Shown here: one piece after another, positions 25,398-37,540 of the stretch
How positions within the stretch are numbered: position 1 is the first letter of the stretch
Layout: each line of letters begins with the position of its first letter
NCBI RefSeq assembly: GCF_905475395.1
Contig: NC_058339.1
Coordinates: 72,568,520 to 72,632,519 of the forward strand
Length of the DNA stretch: 64,000 bases
Direction of reading: 5' to 3'
From: Chrysoperla carnea
Taxonomy: Eukaryota > Arthropoda > Insecta > Neuroptera > Chrysopidae
The notes under the pieces: model-generated
Seen by the model: the letters and a program-made list of their open reading frames with translations, nothing else
Told to the model about the DNA's origin: nothing
The model's database searches: none
Translations under genes and position numbers: made by a program

Positions 25398-25559
25398 GGC
25401 CTATCCATAAAATACGTACGCAAATATAGCGAAGGAGATATAGCCAAACATGACGGTTCATGATAAGGGCTATAGGCCGAAGCGAAACGGTCGTAACATT
25501 TCGAGAAGGAAGTTTGTTAAAAATGTTGGATTTTAGCGTGACGTATTTTATGAACAAAC
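25398..25559. mobile_element. Short MITE of the CCATAAAATACGTMRCGC-ended family
   Basis: TATCCATAAAATACGTACGC at the left and GCGTGACGTATTTTATGAAC at the right are inverted copies. The ends match in style the larger element at 37199-37540 (ATCCATAAATTACGCCAC). It is 162 bp long and non-coding. Confidence 0.55.
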
Positions 25560-25590
25560 TTTATAACTTTGGAATTCTGAAATAGTTATT

Positions 25591-25707
25591 TACGATACTA
25601 GTGGGATAACAGCATTATTAACGTACGAAATTTGCACATCGAGTGCCTAGCACGAGTTAAACAATCCCAGAAGTACGTTAATAATCCGTTATCACACTTG
25701 TATCGTA
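25591..25707. repeat. Strong ~117-bp hairpin
   Basis: A 36-base arm starting TACGATACTAGTGGGATAAC and a 35-base arm ending ATCACACTTGTATCGTA are inverted copies with few mismatches and one indel. They are separated by a loop of about 46 bases. It may be a tiny MITE or a transcribed hairpin. Confidence 0.55.
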
Positions 25708-26780
25708 CAAAACTTTATATACGTATCTAAAATTTAAAAATAAACTATAATTATTTTTTAAAATTTGTCATAGCTTATTGAGAAAAATTGAAAATTAAAA
25801 ACGTTACTATAGTAACTGAATTTAATACTGTCCTAGTGCGGAAATGAATTCATTATCAAACTAGGGCGGTAATGAACTATTTTTCCCACGCATTCGGAGT
25901 GAGAAAAGCTGTCTTTCTCACGGGCGTAGATAAAAATTATTTCACTGCAGAATCCATGAATATAAATAGATGTATAAATTATTTTAAAAAATCACCTAAT
26001 TATTTTATGAAGAAAGCTTTATTTCAATCTTTTCCCCTTCGTTTTTAAGAATACAACAAATAAAAATTTATGTTAGAACTAAAGAAGTTTCATCTCAATA
26101 TTGTATGTAATATTCCAAGAATATTTTCATACATAATTTTTTATTTTATAATAATCATGTAAAAAAATAGATGAAATTAATCTCGTTAATTTCATAATGT
26201 ATATAACTTTTAAAATCAGAAAAAATTTTCTCACAACGGTGAAATCTATGAAATATTTATTATGTAAAACCTCTTTCATTAGTCCTCACAAAAATTTAGT
26301 TTTTTTTTATTCGTTTCAAATTCATTTTGTAAATTAATTATATTAACTTAAGTATAAAAAAAAATAGAGCTAGTATTTTTTTTTAAATTACGTTATTTTT
26401 CACGCAATTATTACCTCATTTTTAATTAAAAACTCATTGCGAAATTGTATTTTTTTTAATGTAAAACCTAATGCGAAATAATTATTATTTATTTATAAAA
26501 TAATAATTAGAAGAACTTATTAATTTTTAATTTAGAGTTGCGCAAATAGAATTTGATTTAATTATGGTGTTTGTGTACTTAAAATTAGCGGTCGTATAAG
26601 AAATGTTTCAAATTCGATAAAATAAGTTTAATTTATTGAATGTAATCTTTATTATTGATTTGAATTTCTTTTGTCAATTTCCTATAAAATCGGCCATCAG
26701 TTGAAATATTGAAAGTTACCCGTGAAAAGGATTAATCGGGGTCATTGACCCAGGTTCTTGACCGGGTATATTTTATCCAT

Positions 26781-26928
26781 GTATCTTGCGGACAATAAAA
26801 TTGCAACACAATCTATATATCAGATAAATGTGATGGTTAAAAAATTATTTTAATGTGTGTTTTAATGCCACCAAATAAATCTGATGTACAGATAGGTATA
26901 TGTTGCAATTTTATCCCGCGAGTATATA
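26781..26928. mobile_element. MITE, ~148 bp
   Basis: The left end carries CTTGCGG and TAAAATTGCAACA; the complement of the right end carries CTCGCGGGATAAAATTGCAACA. The arms pair over about 27 bases, and weaker pairing continues inwards (CAGATAAATGTGATGG with its partner). It is non-coding and the family is not assigned. Confidence 0.5.
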
Positions 26929-27063
26929 TTATTCTACACTGAATCAATCTTATGTAAATATTAGTTTTCTATAGTAGGGAAATAGGTAGTTTATTTATGA
27001 AAGTTCAACATTTATTTTTTATAATATGAGCATAGACCACCAAAAATTGGAAAAACTGAACTT

Positions 27064-27372
27064 CATATATAAATTTTACGTGGCCATTGTGGCCGGGTGT
27101 AAGTTTCCCGCGTGCTCTTCGGCGGGTAAGACGTGAGACTGTAAACTCTACGGTAGCCTCAGCGACATTAAATAGAATAGCTAATACGTCCGTAAAACTA
27201 TGAAAAAGCTTATGCAAAACAACAATAAACAAAAAACACTTTGTACGTATAAATGTTATGTGGTCATTGTGACCGGGTATAACTTACTCGCGCACTCTTC
27301 ACAGACGTTTAAACTCCACCGTAGTCGCAGTGACACTAAATATTATACCTAATATGTTCCAAAAAATCAACG
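27064..27372. repeat. Two-copy tandem duplication, ~181-bp period, GC-rich core
   Basis: The segment GTGGCCATTGTGGCCGGGTG (27081) recurs as GTGGTCATTGTGACCGGGTA (27261). The match extends to a CGTAGYCKCAGYGACA stretch in both units. The cores are clearly more GC-rich than the surroundings. A minus-strand frame is open in the first unit but not in the second, so coding is doubtful. Confidence 0.5.
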
Positions 27373-28566
27373 ATTACAGCTACTGTGTGAGCGGCAAATA
27401 AGGCACGTATTTTGTTTTAAAGTCATTAGGGTTTTAAAAACCGTCGGGATTAAATACTCGGCAACAATGATGTCAGGTTAAATGATTGTAATTTTTCTAA
27501 AGTCTTAGAAGATGATACAATTTTGAAGGATAATGATATAAGCAATAAAACAATATTTCAAAAATCAATGGAAGATGATCTAGAAAAAAAATTTGTATTA
27601 AAAAAACTATGCTCCATTAATTTGCTGCTCGTATATTAATAATAATGGTTAAAGTTAGAAATATTTTCTAAAATTAAACAATGATATTTCGAATTGGAAT
27701 AGAACTACATCGGGTTCTTTCTAGTTTCTGTAACTGGGTTAGCGGTAGCACATCGTTTAAATTCAATTTTGGAACATCAAATATGTGCTAATTGTAATTA
27801 ATTAGAATAACATCGATTCTTAACACCCATAATAATAAAATCTACCATACAGTTTAAAATTTCAGATAAAGTTTCATCTCCGATTACATAATTTCTCAAT
27901 TTACTCAAAGTAATTTATGCGTCATTAGAGTGAATTTTTCAAAGCTTTATAAAAATAAATCAAATTTTAGAGATGAAATCAAACATCACCAAAATCATAA
28001 ATATCCCAAAGCTATAAAAGTAAGTATGCTCCAATCCTTAACAACAACAAGTTAGAGCCTAAATTCCGAAGAACTGTTTCCTTACAATTTTTAATTAATT
28101 TCTTCTGCGTCTTCCTAACTTTCACAGTCGTGCAACATTATTCCATAAATTTATAAAAAATAATCAAGTTCCAGGTGAAACTATTTTACCATTTATAGCA
28201 CAAAACCTTTCCGATGTCTAATCTTACCATGTGTCTTACCTTTCCGGGGTACATGTAATGCATGTTTGTTATCCAAATAAAAAAAACCTGCATTCTTTCC
28301 TAATGCACAAAATATTATGGTAAAAGATCTTAAGATAAATATTATTAGAAGAAACTACACTTTCTTATACAACACCGCTACGAAATCGATTTTTGTAAAT
28401 TTTTTATAAAGGCCACAATTGCAATTTATCAAAATAATCTATGTTATTTTGTCTTTAAATTGATTCTTAAACAATTTGACCCGTAAACCTTCCTAAAGCA
28501 AATTCCTTGAGAAACCTCTTCATTTTGAATTAAATTTTTTTTTCCTGTTGAATGTCAAAAAACAAA

Positions 28567-28660
28567 TCTACTTAAAACAATTGATTGAATTAATGGTTGA
28601 AATACCCTATATAGACAGTGTTGAATATCAGTGTTTATATTATTTTTATAAATAAGTTAT
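28567..28660 (+). repeat. 5' fragment of the TATACC-ended dispersed repeat
   Basis: It carries CAATTGATTGAATTAATGGT, then GACAGTGTTGAATATCAGTG, a diverged version of the start seen at 57751 and 63893. Only the start is preserved. Confidence 0.5.
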
Positions 28661-29783
28661 ATTAAAAAAAAGGTTCATCCATGATAAAATATATATCCAT
28701 GCTATGTTTTCAGTTAGTGAAATCGATCTTCTACCCTGAAGAGGCTTCGTTTTAAATTTTATGAACGAATGCTTACCTATATATACAATATATGAAGCAT
28801 TAACGCTAAACTTTATATAATTTAATTTCCAAACAACGAGAAAAACGCCATATTTTTAAATCAAATAATAATTGCTAACTTATGGTTACTGTAACTTCCT
28901 ATGTTAAAAATTTCGTCCATAACTTCAAATATAAAACAACTGGAATTCTGTATAATTACACTTTTCGAAATTATTATTTTATATAATTTTCATAAAATTA
29001 TTTCATGAAAACTTTACAGTTTATTTATCTCGTACAAATTTTCAATAAAATTCCACTTCCGATTTTCACTTCCCGCTATGTTAAAGTTAAAAACAAATCA
29101 AAAAATACTTTTATGAAAACACAAGTTATGTATTGTAATAAAAAAAATTGGCATTTGTTCACTTAAAATAGCAACGTACAATTTATCGATTAATTTATCG
29201 ATTGTACATAATTTTTATCTATATATCGATAAAAGTAATCTTTTTCTTTTGGAAATATTTTATTTGGGTATAGTTATTTTTTCTTCGTCAATGTAGACAA
29301 AGAAAAATCAATCCCAAAGAAACGAGTAGATACAGTATTTTTAGAAATATATTGTAAATGTTTTATATTTAAAACAAAGAAAAATATAACAAAGACATCG
29401 AAAATCTGTTTGTTTTATAATTTTTCTTTTCACAACCTAGTCAGCATATTTTCTCTCTTTTCCTGAATCAAAATTATGCAATGTTATAAGTTTCATTTGT
29501 TTAATTCGTTCGAATACCTTCTCAGAAAATTATTAAAATTTATACCCAAAAATATCTTTGTATTTACGCCAGTAAATCTTACAAAAAAAAAAACCTTAAA
29601 ATGCCATAACGCGATGTAAAGCTGCTTTTTTGGTATATTACAAGTGTGACAATTCGTTTTGCAAAGCAAAGAAAAAAGTTGTGCTACCTGCGTAATACAT
29701 GAAAACTGCAAAATTTTCGGACATTTTTCAGTTCATTAGCTTGAAAATTTACATAGCTTTCATACATACATACTATACAATTT

Positions 29784-30206
29784 ACGCCTAATTTGCGCCC
29801 TTACGGGTAAAGAGTGATGCTTACGAAAAAATGTTTCAAACAAAAGTTGTCTATTTTTTTATAAGAAGGATTTTTTATATTTAAACTTTTGTTCTATCTC
29901 TAACGGTTTACAAGATGGGTCCTACGGACCCGTAGGTAAAGACCCAATTGACCTATGTTGCTCATTTACGAACTTGACCTCACTTTTTACGTCCTGAGTA
30001 CGCTGTAAATTTCAGCTTGATATCTTTTTTCGTTTTTGAGTTATCGTGTTGGCAGACAGACGGACAGACAACCGAAAATGGACTAATTAGGTGATTTTAT
30101 AAACACCTATACAAAAATTTTCTTCATATCATTAATATTTTTAAGCGTTACAAACTTGGGACTAAACTTAGTATACCTTGCATATTACATATATGCATGG
30201 TATAAA
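29784..30206 (+). mobile_element. TATACC-ended dispersed repeat, copy (+)
   Basis: This ~600-bp non-coding family occurs about nine times in the window. Hallmarks here are GCGCCCTTACGGGTAAA, GTTTACAAGATGGGTCCTAC, CGTTTTTGAGTTATCGTGTT, GACAGACGGACAGACA, and a tail AAACTTAGTATACCTTG ending in a short palindrome (CATGGTATA). This copy lacks the first part of the family sequence. It has no frame for a transposition enzyme; its class (SINE-like, Helitron-like or other) is undecided. Confidence 0.65.
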
Positions 30207-31074
30207 AATATTACGTAAATTACTTACTAAGAGCCTAGGATATCTTTCCTTGATTTTTGTTGAAGAAATCCAATGGAATATATTTTTGAACCAAAATCTT
30301 TTAAAATGTATAGCTGTGCTTTTAGTTTCTAAAGTCGGATTTTCTTTGGTTTCTCTCAAACTACTATTGACATGGGAATATATACACATTCAACTTTTTG
30401 AATTCAAATATGACATGTTTGTAAAATTTTTATGAAAAATTTTCTTTACATTTTTTTATCGTATGAATTTTGAGGATAAAATTTTTATAGAAGTTGCTAA
30501 TTTTTTTGTAATATCGAGCTTTATTTGCATAGCCTCGATAATATTTCAGATTTTATATGTAGTATTTTCCAAAAAATAATCGTGTATCGGATCAAGGTAA
30601 CTTCAATATTTGGAAAATAATTATCAAATTATAAATGGTTGGGAATAAAAGACACATCTTTATCATTTAAAATTGGGGATCAACTTCAACATAAATTATG
30701 GAGAACATTTTTGAAAATTTGAAAAATGTCATGTAAAAAATAAAGAAACATAGTTTAAAAGAGAAAATTGGTATTTTTTACATTTTTTTAAACATCTTTG
30801 AAACGTTAAAATTGAAAGAAAAATAAATAACACGGGTAACTGAGATATTAATTAGTCGTCGATTCAAATCTTTATGAAAAATCCATTCTGAAAATTTGTA
30901 TTTGTATATTTCAGTGTTTGAAAATGTTTTGTTCCGAAATCTTAGTGACCTACATCGTTAAATAAAATGGTAGGTATATTAGGTATATTCAAAAATATAT
31001 TTTAAAACGATAATTATTTTTCCATTCATCAGTAATTTGACAATTTTGTTTTCGATTTATAAAAACAAACAATC

Positions 31075-31087
31075 GTATCCTAGCAAC
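31075..31087 (-). promoter_or_regulatory. X-box-like site upstream of CEP20
   Basis: On the minus strand it reads GTTGCTAGGATAC: the half-site GTTGCT, a one-base spacer, and GGATAC (5 of 6 to GGTAAC). It lies 56 bases before the CEP20 start codon. RFX factors bind such sites near the start of ciliary genes, which fits a centriole/cilium gene. One mismatch makes it tentative. Confidence 0.35.
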
Positions 31088-31142
31088 GATACTCTCCCCA
31101 AAAAAGACTTGACATAAGTTAATTTTTTTTACAAAATAGAAA

Positions 31143-32413
31143 ATGGCATCAGAACAGGAACTTCTGGAAGGTAAAAACAAATATTTTGTATTTATAAATA
31201 AACTATTTGAATGTTGACATTTTTGGTTGTTAGCCGTTAAAGAAGCTTTACAAAAAGATGGCCAATTAGGTCAAATGCGTGCCGAATTACGTTCAGCTGT
31301 GCTCAAAATATTAGAAAAAAAACCGATTAATATTTCGAAACCAAAAGTGATTGAAGAGAATGCTGTCATTAACGACCTAATTTTTGAATATCTAGAATGG
31401 AATGGATATAGATATACGTCGCAAATGTTGCTCTCAGGTAATTAGGTTGCGTTCATAAAATTAACGGTTTTAACTGAATTGTCAACGGTCACTTAATAAA
31501 ATATTAAAATTAACATATTTATTTGGTTAATGACAATATGCCTTATGACTTTACTCTGTACGTTATATTTTCTTCATCTCAGCCACTAGAATGGTTGATT
31601 TTTGTTAAAAATTACTAAATTTCTATTGATTAACGATCGTCCATTTTGTTTTAAAATACTCTCTCTTATGAATGCGGTCATTATTTTCTGTCCAATTTTT
31701 GGATCAGTCCACAATCTACACCAAAAGCAACACTTGTGTGTTCTTGAAAGTTTCTTGACGTTCCAATCGTGTTAGGTTAAGTAAGCTTGTGTAATCGTTT
31801 CTGTTTCCATAAGCAGGTTACCTACGACACTTACCAAAAAATGTACTTCTGTGTTTCTTTGTTGTGAACTTAAACTGCATAGTCGTATTATTAGACCGTG
31901 AGCTCACATTGAAATCAAATTCTGATTCCTTTTTGTCGGGCTTTTTCAATGTTGATAAATCAACTTGAGATTAGTTAATCAATTTTTTCGACGCCTTTAT
32001 CTATGTTAAAAGAAACTTAAGCCATTGGCAACATAATACCTAAAATAATTGCAGAAAGTTTGCAATTTTCGATAGCTGCAAAATTCAAATTGTGTTGTTA
32101 AAGGCTGAGAACACATAATAATTTCTTAAGAAAATCAGATACGCTGCAATAAAAAAAAATCCTTTATAAATGCTCCAAGAGACAGGCAAAAAGAATTTCG
32201 AAATTTCACTTTTATTATGGGCACATGATTGATATTTTAAAATAATTATTTACAGAATCTGGACAAACACATCCTGCAAAACCAAGACGACAATTAGAAG
32301 AAGATCTGGGAATTGAATATGACTCAAAAACAGTTCAAATTCCTTTAATCTACAGTATATTAGCGCAAATGAAAGCTAATAGTTGTAATAGTAATAGTAA
32401 TTCGCCATCATAA
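31143..32413 (+). CDS. CEP20: CEP20 / FOPNL (FOR20), centriolar satellite and ciliogenesis protein
   Basis: Exons 31143-31170, 31234-31437 and 32256-32413 give 390 nt, 129 residues plus stop, with GT-AG junctions in phase. The protein matches the FOP/FOR20 family: an N-terminal helix with LGQMRAELRSAVLK, then a LisH-type dimerisation segment (INDLIFEYLEWNGYRYT, about residues 56-75), then ESGQ and the conserved IPLIYSILAQM. Family members sit at centrioles and centriolar satellites and are needed for basal-body docking and cilium formation. Human CEP20 is 174 residues; this one lacks most of the variable C-terminal tail and ends in an Asn/Ser-rich stretch. The start codon follows AAAATAGAAA. 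Candidate AATAAA signals lie downstream, for example at about 32656. Confidence 0.9.
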
Positions 32414-34424
32414 TATGCATAAAAACAGTTTTTTTATTTATTTATTTATTTAGTACTAAAAAACGATTAGTCTAAGACTAAAAAACCATTTAAAATGGGT
32501 TTTTAAATTGAAATCAACTATTCAGTATAATTTTTTTTAATATTAAAAGTTGTTTAATGAGTATAAATACTGTTTGTTCCAAAAAAACTTATCATTTCCA
32601 TAATATTATAAATTAATATTAAACATTTATTTTAAATATTTTAATTAATTTTCCAAATAAATGTTTAATTATTAGTTTTTAAATATTTAAAATGAAACAT
32701 ATAATTTATACTCATTAACTTTTAAGTAATTATCGAACGATTTATATAATTTTTTTTTTTGTATTTGTATACCAATTTACTTGTTATAAATTGAATAATT
32801 TTTCTCTATATTTTTATATTTACTATTACACGAATTCATTTCCATTGCATCGTCCATGGTTAACTTGTAATATAAATCAATTCGTTTTTCTAATAAATTA
32901 ATTAACTTTTAAAAAAATAAAATTTTTATTTAACGACTTCGAGTAATTGTTACAATATATATATATATATACAGCTCGATATAATTTATTGAATTTCGAA
33001 ATGTGCCCGATTTTCTTTATGTTTTTGTCAAGTTATTCGAATTCGTAAATTACATTACATTTCAGTATTCTGATTGTAAATTTTTAAAATAGTGTTGCCA
33101 TGCATTTCTTCACTTTCCGAAAACGTTCTAAACTTTGAATTGATGAATGGAAAGTAATCAGATGGTCTAAATTGGAAAAACTACTAAAAAAGCAGTCCAT
33201 TTCATGTTTGATAGTACAAAGTTTTATCTCCAGTTGACGGGATTTATCTGATTTGAATTTGAATATTTTTATTGGCCTTAAAAAATTGTAAGTAAAGTAT
33301 TGTCACCTGGTAGATGAAATTGTAACTACTGAATTCGGGGCTTCTTCTGATTAAATTAGTACGAATTAGTATCGATAGTTAGCGAGTTGCAACTCCCAGG
33401 TATCAATAACAAAGAAATTGGCATCTATCTGAATATTTTTAAATGTAACACAAATATTACGGAAATGGTAATACAATGGCGGATTTTGAAAAGGCAATCT
33501 TTTTGTTAGAAACTTTTCGTGCCAATTCAGATGTCTCTCATTTTAGTATAAGGCGCTAAAATAACTGAATTTAATGTCAGTTTCCTCTAGCTTACATTCA
33601 AAGGTTCTAACTTTTTAAGTAAAAAATAAAAGGAATATGCTCTTCTTGAGAATGTATCGACATCATCGGAAATTTCGTCTATCATGGTAAATATCATCCA
33701 TGCAGGCGCTACCAAAATAAATTTGATTTTGATACGCTGTGCAGTAGAGAAAGGTAGGTAAAAGCTGGCCCGTAGAGCTGTATAGAGAAATTATTTACAC
33801 AATTACTGTTTATTCCCACCTCTCTCATTGTAATCAAAAAATTCTCTCACTGCGTTTTCTATGTTTATACAGCTCTATGGTACTATCTCTATGACGCAGG
33901 GTCACATATTCGATATCAAAAGTAAATTAAATAGAAAAAGGCGCACAGTAAAAAATGAAAGAAACTGAAAAGGCCGAAAAAGAGAAGTTATCATGCCCCG
34001 CATTTCGCTTTCAAATACGACCACAATTCCCAAACTCTTGTACCCTAACGCCATTTATGGCTTCTGATCTTTATTCCTCAAAAACTACCGAGTATAAAAA
34101 AAATCTGAAAATTAACACACGAAAAGTACTATTGTTATATTGTAAAAGAGCAGCTCCGGAACTATATTGTTTGTGATAGATATAAGCGCTAACGTGTTCA
34201 TGATTTTAACTCTATCGAAATTTTAAATGATGAATTCTTTTATTTAATTTTACGTAGGTGTAAAACAAAAACTTGAAACGTCTCGTTTTTCGAAAAAAAA
34301 AAATTATTTAAATTAATCAGCAGATCTATGATTATTAATTTAAACAAAAGTTAAATTTAGAAAATTTTGCGTGAAAGTATACGTACAGAATGTGAAAATT
34401 CAATGTGAAATTTATAAAATCAAA
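32414..34424. other. Intergenic interval, CEP20 to the coiled-coil gene
   Basis: It contains CEP20 3' UTR, an (AT)n microsatellite at about 32956-32971, and a small inverted pair (TAGAGCTGTATA near 33774 with TATACAGCTCTA near 33870). A frame at 33955-34176 is open but unlike any protein I know. Nothing else is supported. Confidence 0.5.
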
Positions 34425-36244
34425 ATGTCAAAAATAGAAACCACAATAGAAGATTTGGATCAGATTAAAACCACCCTACACGATCTAGAAAATTTGGATA
34501 ATATATCCATTTCTGAATTTATAGAAATAATTTCTAATCATACACAAGATAAAGGTATTTATATATTCGATAATCTTCGATACTCTATAAATTTTGTAAT
34601 TACAAAATTATGTAATTATTTTTAGGAGAAATATTTAAAAAGATATTAAACGAAGATTTGACGTATTTTAATGAAAAGGTTGAGAACAAAGTTGCTAAAA
34701 TTTGTAACAAAGTAAAAACTGAACATTTAGCTTTTGAACGAGATTATACTAAAAATATTGTAAGTTTATTGAGTGCAATTAAAAATATTTTGGAAACTAT
34801 TAATAAAGAACATCCCGATTTTAATTTAAAATTGTATGAAAATGACAAAAAATATTTTATAAGGAAATTGTATCCAAGAAAAAAGGTATTGTTATACCAT
34901 GTATATATGAAATATATCAATGTATATGCTACCAACAAGTTTGGTATAGGTATTCATAAAATCTATTTCCGGTTGTCCGTCTATCTGTCTGTCCGCCTGT
35001 GGAGTGTGGACATTATAATTCAAAAACGAAAAAAGATATCAAGCTGAAATTTTTATAGCGTGCTCAGGACGTAAAAAGTGAGGCTAAGCAACATAGGTCC
35101 ATAGGACTCATCTTGTAAACTTTAAATGTAAAAACCGTATCTTTTAAAAAAATGAACAACTTTTGTTTGAAACATTTTTTCGTAAAAGTTACTGTTTATC
35201 CGTGAGGGCGCAAATTAGGACAAAATTTTGATGTCCAGTTTCTCCAATACTATAAAAGATACAGAGTTGCAAATTTGCAGGTAGCTTCAACTAACAGTCT
35301 TGTGAAACATTCTCGAAAAAAGGAAAAAAATTCCAGACAATTCTTTCTAAATTTTCGAAAACTAAATAAATGGCAGCCGAAAGGGCCTCCATAATTGTGT
35401 TGATTTTTTAAACTTTTCTAATTTATAAAAAAATAATGCAAGCACTGATATTCAACAGTTTCTATACGGTGTATTTCAACAATTAACTCAGTCAATTATT
35501 TGTTTTCGCTTGTTTTTCTAATTTAAGTCATCCTCACCTTAATAATGATATCCATTTAGACAGACATTATATGAATAGGTTAAATCAGAAGATGTGTTAA
35601 ATCAAAAGAAACATGACGAATTAAATGCGCTTTGGAATACTCACAAAAACGAATTTAAGCGATTACAGGAAGAAAACAATGATTTGTACAGCACTTTAAA
35701 TGAGCTACAACGTGAATTTGAATTTAAACATAATAAAACGTTTGCAACCGAACAGAGACGTTTAAAAGAAATTGAACAGTTAAAAACGGAGCGAATTCAT
35801 TTACAAGACCAGTAAGAATATTTACTACTGCGCCAATTTTATTTTTTATCATTTTATAAAATTAATTTTCAGATTAAATCAATTGCAATCAACAGTAGAC
35901 AATATTCTAAGTATAAAAACCAATCGAAAAAAACGATCTCCCTTTTGTTCTCCAGATCGTAGATACATACCGAAGTCTGAACTAAGGTAGATTTAGGATA
36001 AGTGGCCATTTGGTTTCTTTTTGAAATTGCTATTCAAAGTGCACTGTTGAATATTTGCTTTGCTTTGTTTAGATTAGCAACTACAGAGAAATTCCCAAAC
36101 GATTACTATCAAGCTATAGCATGTAATAAAACAGCAAGAAATATTTCGACGAATGCAGCATCAACTGACAACTCAGATCAGTTGGTAAGGTATAAATTAG
36201 ATCCGCAGACTAATACTTGTTTGAAACGCAAAGATAAAAATTAA
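34425..36244 (+). CDS. Unrecognised coiled-coil protein, 302 residues, five exons
   Basis: Exons 34425-34554, 34626-34885, 35579-35811, 35873-35986 and 36073-36244 total 909 nt, with matching phases and GT-AG junctions, so the gene looks intact. The chosen ATG opens MSKIETTIEDLDQIK. Residues 1-130 are helical and rich in Lys, Glu and Asn; about 131-225 is a strong coiled coil (KHDELNALWNTHKNEFKRLQ, then ELQREFEFKHNKTF). A basic patch follows (NRKKRSPFCSPDRR), and then a polar C-terminus. No catalytic motif, signal peptide or membrane segment is visible. The make-up fits a cytoskeletal, kinetochore or centrosomal structural protein, but that is only inference. Intron 2 contains a full reverse copy of the TATACC-ended repeat. 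Confidence 0.75.
34889..35518 (-). mobile_element. TATACC-ended dispersed repeat, near-complete copy (-)
   Basis: This is the longest single copy, about 630 bp, in reverse orientation inside intron 2 of the coiled-coil gene. It runs from the terminal palindrome (TATACCATGTATATATGAAA) through GTCCGTCTATCTGTCTGTCC and CCGTGAGGGCGCAAATT to the far end CAATTAACTCAGTCAATT followed by TTGTTTTCGCTTGTTTTT. It has no coding frame of its own. Confidence 0.7.
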
Positions 36245-36833
36245 TTATAATTCTTTATATATTACTTATACATTATATATTAAAAATATATACAAATTTC
36301 ATATGAAAATTGAGAAGTGTATTTGAAAATTTATAAATTCTTAAACTGTATTGTTTTATTTATAAAATTTGTGCTTAATTAAAAAACTTATATATGTTCT
36401 TTTGTGATTGAATTTCTTACATAAGTTACATGAATTGTTTTCGTATTCAGAATCCTGAAGAAGTTCCAAAAACTGCTTTTCTTGTTCTTCTTAGACAATC
36501 GTTCAACATTAACGCTATACAATCAGCTAATCCCATTTTTGAAGTTCTGAAGGACTCCGGTGTATGAATCAAGTCGAAAAATCTACTCTCTCATATTTTG
36601 TATACTCAACTCTTTGCAAAACTCGCTCTAAATTAAGAAATCTTATTCATTTTAATTTTTATTATTCATTTATTAGATATTTTACAAAATACAAAACTTT
36701 AAACTTTAACGCGATACAATCAATCTCATTTTGTATATTTTTTAAATTATACAAAAGAAGATACTTTTTAAAAATTACTAAACAACATTTTTTTTAAATA
36801 GTTCAATTATTTAAAATTACAAATTGGGTATTA

Positions 36834-37198
36834 TATTGAGTATCCGGGAGATACACATGACCAAAACACGAATGCTTGCGTCGAAATTTTAATACCAGCC
36901 AAAGATATTATCCTATCTGGAGTTTTGCACCAAGAATTTATTTTTGGAAAAAATTTGGAAGTGTATATCTTCCCTCCGACCGAAGTGACAGATAACACTT
37001 TCACTGATCATGTGCCCTTGTTTCGCGATAAAGCCATATCGAAAAAGCATACCGAAATTATTTTAATTTTGGAGGATTAATAACACCTTTCACCTGATTG
37101 AGGTAATGAGACCGATGCAAAACGGTAGGTGACATTTTTGGTATTAAAATTTCGATGAAGACATTCAGGCTATATTTTTTCGGTATATTACCCGGACT
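36834..37198. mobile_element. Foldback element
   Basis: CGTCGAAATTTTAATACCA at about 36882 pairs with TGGTATTAAAATTTCGATGA at about 37137. The pairing continues to the tips (TATCCGGG against CCCGGACTA). The spacer of about 240 bases is non-coding. It abuts the next element. Confidence 0.5.
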
Positions 37199-37540
37199 AT
37201 AACGGCCATCCATAAATTACGCCACACGTTAAGAGGGGGAGTGGTCAATCAATTGTGACATTGTGTGACAAGGGGCAGGGTGGATGAAAAGCTTTGTGAC
37301 GTCACATGTCAAAATCTAAAATTTTAAAACAACAAAAGACTAAAATATTACTAACTCGATCTACATAAGGTTTATGTAGGTTTAAGGCGGGGATAAAATA
37401 ATTTTGAAACTGCTGTTTTAATTTAATTATTTCTAAATATAAAATTGAAAAATAGGTGACGTCACACCAGGGCGGTGGGGGGAGTGGTCGATTAAAAAAT
37501 CAAAATATTTTTGTGGCGAAATTTATGGATTGACCCTATA
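37199..37540. mobile_element. MITE with ATCCATAAATTACGCCAC ends
   Basis: The left end GGCCATCCATAAATTACGCC and the complement of the right end, GGGTCAATCCATAAATTTCG, are inverted copies, flanked by TATA. The interior has two TGACGTCAC palindromes and GGGGGAGTGGTC in both halves. Elements with such ends are common in insects. It is about 340 bp long and non-coding. A related short copy is at 25398, and a related piece is near 63830. Confidence 0.6.

Larger units (their letters stand above)
22396..31142. other. Gene-free interval between Axin and CEP20
   Basis: The first several hundred bases are presumably Axin 3' UTR; I could not fix its end. The rest holds repeats listed separately (solo pogo-like end, foldbacks at 24.9, 25.4, 25.6 and 26.8 kb, a tandem duplication at 27.1 kb, and pieces of the TATACC-ended repeat at 28.6 and 29.8 kb). 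The remaining AT-rich sequence shows no coding exon. Confidence 0.55.

Noticed and set aside
29181-29233. Cluster of ATCGAT/TATCGATA words as a DREF-type promoter
   Set aside because: No gene or exon lies nearby, and such words are expected in AT-rich repeats.
33955-34176. 73-codon frame upstream of the coiled-coil gene
   Set aside because: Random-looking composition and no splice partner or family resemblance.
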